From contig QPMI01000118.1 of NCBI GenBank assembly GCA_004431415.1, forward strand, positions 1 through 44,528: DNA of 44,528 nucleotides, written 5' to 3'. Each line of letters starts with the position of its first letter. Position 1 is the first letter of the stretch. Under the pieces are notes generated by a model. That model was not told the origin of the DNA. It worked only from the letters and a program-made list of their open reading frames with translations, and did no database searches. The position numbers and the translations under genes were made by a program. The DNA comes from Cyanophora paradoxa (taxonomy: Eukaryota > Glaucocystophyceae > Cyanophorales > Cyanophoraceae). Shown in pieces: positions 10,255 through 19,800 of this stretch.

Positions 10255-12420
10255 ATGGGAAGCAGTGGTTCAAAGCAGCAGCCAGAAGCTGGAGGCGCAG
10301 GCGGCGCAAGCGGCGACCACGCCAAGCTGTATGAGCCCAAGCATCTCCAGCATTTATCGGCTGCGGAAATCAGCCTTTTGATAGTACAAACGCCGCCCGA
10401 GCAGCTGTGCAAGATATTCAAACGAAAGCTATCGTCCGCGTCGCGGGAAGCCATCCTGGAACAGATCGTTTGCAAGGGCCTCACCACAGCTCGGGCGAAA
10501 GCAGCGCTCGTGCAGGTGCTGCAACGCTCGCGTTGCGCCGCTGGATTGTAACGGTTGCTCCCAGGCGCTGAACCGAACGGACCTGGATGCGAAAGTGCAG
10601 CGAGCGCTGGAGTCGCTCTTCACCTCGACGCGCGGCGAGGAGCTAACTCTGATGAAGAGCCTGGTTGAGACCGGCCGAAAGGCAGTGAGCCTTCAGTACC
10701 TGCTCTTCAACCGCCTGCGCGTGCGCGGATGCTCGCCCTGCGCCTCAATCCCCTGGCCCACTCTCTAGGCAGGACACGCAGTGCGCTGCGACAATCATTC
10801 GCCACATCAAGTCGGAGGCGGATGCCGTGGTCCAGACGAACGCGCAGCGCGGGCGATCGGCGCTACGGCTCCTCAAGGTCATATCGGACATCGACGACAC
10901 GTTCATATGCATGACGCGGGACCCCACGTACCCCAAGACCTGCCTGTACCCGGGCGTGCTGGTGCTTTGCCCCCCTTTCGCGCCATCCCTCGCCCGCCCC
11001 GATCGGCCCGCACCGATTTCGCTCAGGATTTCTACGCGGCCCTGCATAACCCCGGTCCGTCTCTCTTGTGCGGGCCGCTGCATGTCGTCCCCCTCTGATC
11101 GCTCGGGCCGCAGCCTACTCGGGTGTGCCGAGCTACCTGCACGACGCGTACGCCGGCGGGGCGGACAAGGGCGAGGAGCGGGACGAGGGCGATGAGGGGG
11201 AAGCCGGCAAGGAGGCGGCGGGCAGGCGCGACCCGCTGAGCCGGACGCAGTCCGTGCCTCAGTATCTTGCGGACGGAGCGGATGGCGGCGTACCCCCCCT
11301 CACCGACCTGTCCGCCGAGGGGCCCCTCACCCCCCGCACCATGCCCCAGCACAGTGCGCCGACCGCGCCCTGCCACGCCGCTCCCCTCTGCACGCCCACC
11401 GCGCCCTCACGCCCCGCTCGCAGCCGGCATCCCCAGTTTCGAGTGGGCCTACAGTGCGGCCCTTTCCGCGCGCTCGCCGGCGCCCTCTGTCCTCACGCGC
11501 GCGCAGCCAACGCCACCTCCTCGCTCGCCCCGCCCGCGCATGCCCCAGAACAGTCTGGCGTCCCCGCGCCGAGCCCGCTACGGTTGCTCCGCCCGCCGGC
11601 GCCGGCGAGCTCGGTCACGCGGCACCACCGGAGCCGCAGCGACCCGCCGCCGATCCTGCCGCTGGCGACGCCGCCGCGGCCGTCGGGGGCCTCCTCCACG
11701 CACGGGGCGGCGACGCCGCCCAAGGCCCCCGGCTCCGTCCGCTCCTCCCACTCCTCGTCGTCGTCGGGCCTGGCGGCGTCGGGGGGGGCGGGGGCGTCGC
11801 GGGCGCGGCAGTCCCCGCGGGCGGCCGCCATCCGGGACTCGCTCTACGTGACCTTCATCACGGCGCGCCCCAAGATGTACCGCAAGGGCTACTACTGGCT
11901 CACCCTCCGCCAGCTCCGCCGCGTCCGCCCCCCCGCGCCGGCCGTCCCGCCGGCGGCCCCCGCTGAGCCCCGGGCGGCCGCAGACGGGCCTGGAGCACGT
12001 GACCGTCCTCCCCGGCTCGATGGCCTCCGTCCTCGGCGGCGTCGCCGGGTGCGCCGCCCGCCCCGCCTCCCCGGCGGCGGGGGGCGAGGGGGCGGCGGGG
12101 GGCAGGAAGCGGGACAAGAAGGTGGCAAACTTCGGGGAGTACCGGGAGCTCTTCGGGGAGTTCGCGTTCGTCTTCGTGGGCGACTCGGGCGAGTGCGACG
12201 TCGACGTCGCCCGCCTCCTCCTCCAGCGCCACCCCGCCTCCACCGCCGCCGCCCTCATCCACGCCCGCCCCGCCCCGCCCCGCCCCGCCCCGGGCGCCCC
12301 TCCCGGACCGACGGGGCGCCTGCAGGACGTGACGAACACGGGGCCGGAGGAGCGGGCGGCCCTGCGCGCCAAGGGCATCGTCTACTACGACACGTACGTC
12401 GGCGCCGCCCTCGAGGTCCG

Positions 12421-12460
<40 letters not shown>

Positions 12461-13101
12461 CCCCACGCCCCCTCCCCCCCCCTCCCGGCCGCCGCCACTG
12501 CGGCCGACGGCACCGCAGGCCCTCTCGCTGGGCCTGTTCAACGCCGTCTGCAGCTGCGGCGCCGCGGACGGGCCGCAGCCGGCGCTGTGCCCCCCGCACG
12601 CGCCGCACCTCGAGGGCCGCTCGGGCCCGAGCACCCCGACGCGCGGCGGCAACGGCTCGCCCGTGCCCCTCCCCTTCGCCTTCCCTCAGCGGAGCGGGGC
12701 GTCGACGCCGCCCGGCGGCCCCGCCTCGAGCTCGCGCCCCCCGAGTTGCAGCCCGGTGCCCATGCCGCGCGTCGGCCCCGACGGGGCGGTCGCCTACGCG
12801 CGATTCCAGCACGCCCCGGCCTGCCGCTGCGTCGCCACCGCCCTCCGCGTCGCCCGCGCCGCCGTCCGCGACCACGCCAGGCCCGCCGCCCGCCGCCCCG
12901 CCCGCTCGGTCCGACGTCAGGCCGAACGCGGGCGGGGCGCGCAGGGTCTCGTTCGGGCTCTCGGGGCAGCGGAAGCGGGCGGAGGCGCTGCTGGCGCGGG
13001 ACCTCGAGCTGCTCAACGCGCTCGCCCCGCCCGAAGAGCGCGTCGACCTCCCAGGCGACCGCCGCACCGCCGGCCCCTCCCCAATGTCCCCGCCGGCGTA
13101 G
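10255..13101 (+). CDS. DUF2183 (APP1-type, HAD-fold) phosphatase-like protein, 743 aa, 11 exons
   Basis: Exons: 10255-10515, 10565-10720, 10773-10961, 11027-11054, 11114-11353, 11424-11453, 11507-11922, 11984-12262, 12326-12415, 12519-12880, 12921-13101; they total exactly 744 codons including TAG. The DUF2183/APP1 family includes yeast phosphatidate phosphatase App1. Visible motifs: VISDIDDTF (DxDxT nucleophile, D178/D180), PGVLDFYAAL, FITARPKMY (motif II Thr in ITARP), FVFVGDSGECD (motif IV, D507) and IHDVTNT. The chosen start gives MGSSGSKQ, an N-myristoylation-like sequence with Ser at position 6, suggesting membrane attachment. The catalytic domain is split by a Ser/Pro-rich insert of over 100 residues (about 220-410). 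A second Pro/Ser/Gly-rich tail ends in a helix-like ALLARDLELLNAL. The lipid substrate is inferred from the family. Introns 12263-12325 and 12881-12920 appear GC-AG. Confidence 0.85.
12421..12459 (+). repeat. uninterrupted poly-C run of 39 inside an intron
   Basis: Intron 12416-12518 of the DUF2183 gene begins GTCCG and then has 39 consecutive C before a single G and more C-rich sequence. The true length is uncertain because homopolymers are error-prone. It lies on the sense strand, like the other C-rich introns here. Confidence 0.9.
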
Positions 13102-13856
13102 CGCGAGCAGTTCCACTGGGCCGAAGAGAGACGGTGTCATTGACCCAGTTTCCGCCGCGGCCGATCGCGATTCGCGAGCCTTGCGCTGCTCAGCAGCTGC
13201 GCATGGCTGCAGCCTGCAGGCGCTAGAGCTCTGCAGCGCTAGCGCTAGCGCCTGCAGCCTGCAGGCTGCGCATCATTAGCAGCGCATGCGGCAGTGGCCC
13301 AGTGGGTGCGCCGGGGGCCATGGCCACCGTGGCACAGGCCCGGCCATATGGCCAGCAGCGGGGGCCGGCTGTGGGGCCCCGCAGTGACGCGCGCGAAGTT
13401 GGCCGGTAAGTGCGGCTCGGCCGGAGGTTTGGCGAAGTTCGTGTTCCGCAGTTGCAATCTGTCAATCGAAGGCAGTGAGGGGGGGAGAAACGAATTATGT
13501 CAAGGTCTGGCCACTTCAATCATTGAAAATGCGAGAAAACGGATTTTCATCAAGGCCGTCTCGTTGCGAACTGGCCCTGTCGGAGGGAGGTCAGCCGGCC
13601 GGCCCCGGTACCGAAATCGGACCGCGTGAGCGGCTGGGCTGCAGCGGTCAGAGCTCGGCGACGCGCGACCTGCAGCTAGCGGGTCAAGCGGAGCAGCCAG
13701 CCGCCTCCAGGCGCAGCTTCCAGTTCGCTGGAGCAGCGCAGGAGGGCGCCCTCGCGTTCGCCCGACGCGGCTGTGCGTGACAGATAGGAAGTTCTGGGAG
13801 TCCGACCTCTGGAAGCACAGTCGCGGCCCAGGCCCTCGCAGCCTGGGAGCGCACTT
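13102..13856. other. intergenic region upstream of the giant gene
   Basis: No exon with family similarity was seen between the TAG of the DUF2183 gene and the ATG at 13857. It contains the inverted repeat at 13198-13272, the palindromes GGCCATGGCC (13316-13325) and GGCCATATGGCC (13342-13353), and a mixed-composition stretch that presumably carries the promoter of the giant gene. Composition falls from the extremely GC-rich left side to a more moderate level here. Confidence 0.55.
13198..13272. repeat. imperfect inverted repeat (28-29 bp arms, 18-nt loop)
   Basis: The left arm 13198-13226 and right arm 13245-13272 are near-perfect reverse complements, both containing CCTGCAGGC-like and CGCTAG words; the mismatches fall in the middle of the arms. 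The loop is 13227-13244. It starts about 97 bp after the DUF2183 stop codon, so it could be a 3'-end RNA hairpin or a cruciform. Confidence 0.75.
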
Positions 13857-16800
13857 ATGGAAGGCGCCAGTAGAGGGGGAAGGCGCCGCAGGAGCCCAGC
13901 GCGGGTCCGAACTCGGAGGATTCACGCGGCATGCGCGTTGGTGCTCCTCGTAGTCTTCGTGGTCGCGTCGGCCCAGACTACCAGCGAGGGCAATCGCGCG
14001 ACCAACATCATTTTCGTGGACCTGGACGCGGCCTCCGACTTCGCTAAGCTCGTCCAGTCCGCGCCTTACTGCCCCACGCTGAAAGGTAAAACCGCACATT
14101 CGGAGGGGTGCGGTGCGAGAATAACTAATCTCATTCGCAGTCGACTCCTGGGCTGGCATAAATGGATCCATTGTCGGCTCGGTGTCGGTCTCCGGCTCGA
14201 CCGCGGGGCTCCCATCGTTCGCGCTTGGTCCGCGGCTGCCATTAGAAGCATGCAATATGCAATCTCTGTTCGCGAATCGTAACCGGCGACTTTCGCTCCT
14301 TGCAGCGACCGTGGAGTACCAGGTCGATTTCGGCGTGCAGGAGTCGTACAACACCTACTACGGCAGTTGGTGGAACAGGTCAGCGCGCGCATTTCGTGCA
14401 GCATCGTCTCTGGTTTGATCGACCGACGGCTCTGACGCCCTACGGTCCAGGCCGTCGGACGCGCAGCCGTCCGTGTCTGTTGCTGACGGCTCGTGGTCTG
14501 TGTCTGTGAGCGAGGGTGCGCTGCCTTTCATCGCTCCCTGTACATTTCTTTGGCATCTAAGCGAATCGCTCGGCCGCGCAGCCGACCTCGTCAACCTGTA
14601 CCTGGTGCCGTCGAGCGCATCGGTACCGCTGACGCAGGGCAACCGGTGCGCCCCGCAGGGCGACGCCGGGCTCCACATGCTAAGCGCTCTGTGATACCGC
14701 AGGTACCTGCCGGACGCGCTGGAGTCGCTCGCTGTCTCGCGGTCGGTGCTCGCACTGGGCCCCACGACGCGGCAGCTGCAATGGTCATGGCCCCGCGCTC
14801 CTGCTTGTGCGCCTGGGGCTGATGCTTGCTCTCTGCGCAGGTCCGGCAAGGTCTGGGCGAAGAAGGTGGCCAAGTTCACGCAGCTGGACCCTGGTGCGTC
14901 GGCTGCTCGGCCGCTGACGCCCCGCACACGAGCTCACGGACTCGGGTCCGGGCAGGTGGCAACTTCTGGTCCAACCGCGACGAGGATGTCTGGGTCGACG
15001 ACCAGGGCAAGCTGCACCTGACGCTCAAGCGGGCGACGCAGACCACCGACGACGGCTTCCTCCAGGGCCGCTGGTACAGCACAGGTGCGCAGCTTGCGCG
15101 GGCGGGCAGCCTTGAAAGCCTGGACTCACGCGTGGCTCGCAGAGGTCGTGCTCCAGGACATCATGGGATACGGTGCGCTTCAGAGCTTCCAGCGTCATGG
15201 GGCTCGCTGATCCGCAGCAGGCACGTACATCTGGTACCTCGACGCCCCCGTGCCTTGGGTTGACCCGTACGCTGTGCTTGGTATCTTCTTCTGGGTGCGG
15301 TGCTGTGCTCGCCGCTGTTGCGCGCCGTCGTCTTGTTCGATCGCTGACGTTTGGCCCCGCCTCGTTCGCGACACCTGCAGGAGGAGGAAGCGGTGCGTCT
15401 ACTGCTGTTGTCTCGCATCAACGTCAGTCTTGCAAATCCTCACTCCACTCGCGCGCTCAGACCGGCATCTCCCCCTGGCGGCACCGTGAAATCGCGTTCG
15501 AGTTCAGCCAGTTCGGAGTGGGCGCCGACCCGACCAACTTCCAGTTCGGCTCAGCCTACGACCCGGTCCGCGCTGGCGGCCATCTACAGCTCGCGTCACT
15601 CGCGTCTCGCTCACGTACCCTGGCGCCGCAGAATCCGGCGATCGGCCGGCCGGAGAACGCGACGATTCGCGTCAACATCAATGACTTGAAGGAGGCGAAG
15701 AACGTTCCGGCGAGCCAGACCAAGTACACCCTGCACTGTACGCGCTGCCCTCTCTTATCGCTAAACTTAAAGAGAATCAACTCACGCTTCTCAGTGACCT
15801 GGACGTCCGGCCGTGCTGTCTTCCGCGTCTATCCGGACTGGTCCGCGGTTGTCCATGACTGCGTCAGACGTACAAATTGTGAACTTGCATTCGGCAGGAT
15901 TTGCAAGTCGAAGCTCATGACGAAGGTGGAGCGCGATGCGCAGACGCTTCTTGCGGAGGAGGTCATCGAGTACCCGGTCTGTCATTATTGTTCACAAGCC
16001 TCGATGGTGGAGTGACCTCCTCCCGCCGCAGAACATCCCTACGCCTGGCCGCCAGCGCGTCCGGATGAACATGTGGAAATTCCGTGCGCCCTGTAAACGA
16101 AGCGGTGCTGGGCATGCTGATCGTGCCTCGCAGCCGACACAACGGGCGGAGACCGTCAGCCCCAGGACCGGACTTACGAGGGTAAGCGCTTTTCCTCTCC
16201 AGTGGATCGAACTGCCTCTCATACCCGTCCCGCAGCGGTTTTCGGCGGATTCGACTACGTGCCGGGTTCGCTGTTCTTCCCGTGTTCTGCAAGCCGTCAA
16301 CCCCCATTCTGACGGTTCTTCTGCAGGCGGGCCGGTTCCCACCAGCGCGCAGATGCCGGACTGTACGACTCTCAAGGTCGTGTTCGACCAGGTGCGCTGT
16401 CCACTTTTCTGTAGCTGCGCTCAAGCTCACAGCTTTCGCGCAGCGTATCGCACTTCCCCGCTCGAAGTCGCTGGTCTCCTTCTCGCCATCTTTCATTGGC
16501 TCCAACGCGGACCCTGCGGATCTCGCGAGCACAGACTGCTCGATGCTCGATGCCGCCTCGCTCGCCCTCGTCGGTGGCGCCGGTTCGTCTTTATGTATGC
16601 GCGCGCGTCGGCCTCGCTTGTCGCTTAGCGATGGCGCCAGATGCGAAGTGCACGATCACGGGCCCGAGCGAGATCACGATCCAGCTCGGCGCCTCCGCGA
16701 CCGTGATGCCCGGCGCGAGCATCAACCTGCGGCCCAACACCGTCGCGACTTCGACGGTGACCTGCGGCGACGCGGAGCCCCTCGTCACCTGGAGGGCCGT

Positions 16801-19800
16801 CGTGCCGTCGGAGCTGTCCAGCTGCTCGTCCACGACATCGACAGGTCTCTCTGCGTCGTGGAACCCCGGCGCCACCATCGGCGTCACCCAGCCGACCGGC
16901 TCCGACAAGCTTGACACCGTGCTGGACGCTCGTTTCAAGGCCCCCACGGCCATGCACCCTTGCAACAACCTCATGCTTGACGCCTCCACGACTGGAGGCA
17001 CTTGCGGTCGCCGCGTCGTTTACAAGTGGGGCTTCGGTGCGCGTTTTGTGTGGTGCTTTCTTCACCGATTCTGATCCTGAACTATCCCGCAGAAACGCTT
17101 GCGCCGAACAACATCTCCGTCGATGCGATTCGCGGCATCGTGGAGTCGGCGAACAGCACCGTCGTCCAGATCCCCAAGGAGCTGTTCGACCCCGGCCAGA
17201 CCTATACTTTCAACCTGACCGTCACGAACGCGTTTGGTCTGTCGTCGACCACCAAGCAGTCCACTGCCGTGTTTCCGATCGACGTTCCCATCGCCATCAT
17301 CTACGGCGCTCGCGACTTCTTCCCTCGAAGCGAGAACCTATATCTTGATACCGATCTTATTCCCGCGTACTGCCTTGGGATCACTCTTGGGCAGCTCCCG
17401 CCACTCGGATTTGATGTGAGTCGTTTTTAACATGATTTTTCTTCGTTGCTTGTCTGATCCTTGTGCGCAGTGGGCTGTTCGCGCTCTGAGCCCCCCAGGG
17501 CCTGAGCTCGCCATTCCCGACGCGTCCTTCAACTCGTCGCGGCGCCAGCTTATCATCCCTGTCCAGGCGCTCACTCCCGGCACGCTGTACGGATTCACCT
17601 TCCGCGCATATCAGATCGAGAAGCCTACCGTGTACGGCGAGGCCTTCGCGATGGCTTTCGCCAAGTACTCGCCGCTCGTTGTCGATATTCCGGAGACGGA
17701 CCGCACAGTGACTCAGCAGGTTCCTGTGAAGCTCACGTGCCAGGCGACTGATCCCGATGCGGGCTCCACGGGCACCTGGCAACCCGCGCCCACCGATAAG
17801 CGCCGTCGCCTAGCCAACCTCATCGACGACTTCACGACGCGCGCCAACCGCCGCCGCGCCCTCCTGGGCGACGAGCACGTGGTTGTCAAGCCGACGGTTG
17901 ATGAGATCTCGTGTATCTCCGGCGGCACGGACGGCACTTGCGTCATCTACTTCGGTGAGCGCTTTCCGACTCTTGTTCAGATGTCATGCGAATATTTCCG
18001 CAGGTTACGATAACCCGTCCACGAGGACGGTCGTGCAGCATGTGGTGACTGAGCCCGGCACCGCACCGACGTACAACACGCTGTACCTCCCGTTCGGCGT
18101 GTCGAACGTGTCGATTCCCCACGAGTTCATTCCCGGCCGCCAGTACAAGGTGTTCTACATCACTGTCCCGTGTGTCCCTTGCACGCAGACATACGCGTGG
18201 GCGCTCAAGACGAGCTCTGCGGACTCCGCCATCACCGCTTCCGCCAACCCGTGCTTCCCGCCGACGGACAGCGCCCCAACGTTTGATACGACCAGCAAGA
18301 AATGCACGGCCATTAAGCCGGACACGGCAGTTGTGCAGACGTCTGACGCGAGCTACGAGTGGTACTGCGAGGACCTGTCTGCGGCCGGAACTCCGTGTTC
18401 CGAGTTCATCGAAGCGTTTTCTGGCGGCATTCCCACAGGCGACACGCTCAACTTCATGTTCCGGCCGGGATTCAACTTTCCCTTCAAGTTTACCTGCAAC
18501 GGTTACGTTGGAAACAAGGCCGGCAAGGACTACGTGACGCTCACTTCAGTCGCTGGTAACGGTCCGACGGTCCTGGTCTATGGCGTCTTCGATGAGTACG
18601 GCAAGCCGTTCCCGAAGATCCAGGACGGCGATCGCTACATCCCGATCGTCCCGTGGAACCGCCCCCTCATGTTCCAGACCAAGGTGACGTCGAACGTCCC
18701 CGTCGGCACTGATCCGACGGTGACGTACGAATGGTCGCTGCCGCCCTCGGACATCGCTCTCGAGTACGGCAAGACGATTTCGACGACGAGCCGCTACAAC
18801 GTGCCGACTCTCATTGTCATGAAGAACGTCGTAACTCCGGGCGCCATTTACCGCGCGACGGTTACCGCTCAGGACGCCCTCAACAATGTCGCGTCTGGTT
18901 ACGTCGAGTTCAAAGTCGGCACGCCGCCGCTCACGCGGTCGCCCATTGGCGGCTTGATTGTCACTCCGACGAATGGCACGGCCATGGGATCCGGCCCCGA
19001 GACTACGCTGTTCCGCCTGACCGCGCTGGACTGGTACTCGCCGTTCGGGCCCGTGGACTTCAAGTTCTATTACATTCCTCCCCGTCAGCAGCAGAACGAT
19101 ACCATTTGGCTGTTTGAGGATATCGTGAACGGCACCGTCCGCAATGACACTGATGGGCGCGAGGAGCTCATCAGCGGGTGGAACCCTTCGAACACTCGCG
19201 GCAACGTCCTGCTCCCCGCTGGAATCCTGCCCTACTACTACATCACGTATGCGATGCTCGATTGATGGTTGTCGCTCTTGCACTCACTGCGGTGCAGGTG
19301 TGTGGTCTACGTGCGCGACATTTACGGAACGGAAGTCCGCGCGTTCACCCGCGCGAGCGTGCTCCCTCCGCGATTGACGGTACGCAACTGCAAATAACCT
19401 TGATGTCGACCAGAGGGTTGAGTTCACTACAGATTTGGTCGATCACGAACCGCACCGTCGGCTGGGCGGCGGACATGATCAACATCGGTGATCCTGGCGC
19501 AGGCCTGAACTCCATTCTCGCCGGTGCGCATCTGATCAACTGGGGCGCGAACGGAACCGCGGCCACGTGCTCGGTGTCGCTTCCATCGCTGTTGAGTTCC
19601 TGGAGTGACGACGATCCGGCCAACCCCACGGACGAGGCCGAGTACATGTACATGAAGGGGCACTACATCGTACGTAACGACCCTCGTTTAATTCTCTTCT
19701 GCCCGCGAGAATCTTATGACACCTTTCCATCGTCAGGTTCAGAACGAGGGGCGCACGGCCATCAGGGGCTCGCTCACGGTCACCTGCCAGCAGGTGTCCA

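Noticed and set aside
15461-15565. Active GH16 glucanase
   Set aside because: The catalytic motif reads EIAFE, lacking the central Asp; only fold similarity is claimed.
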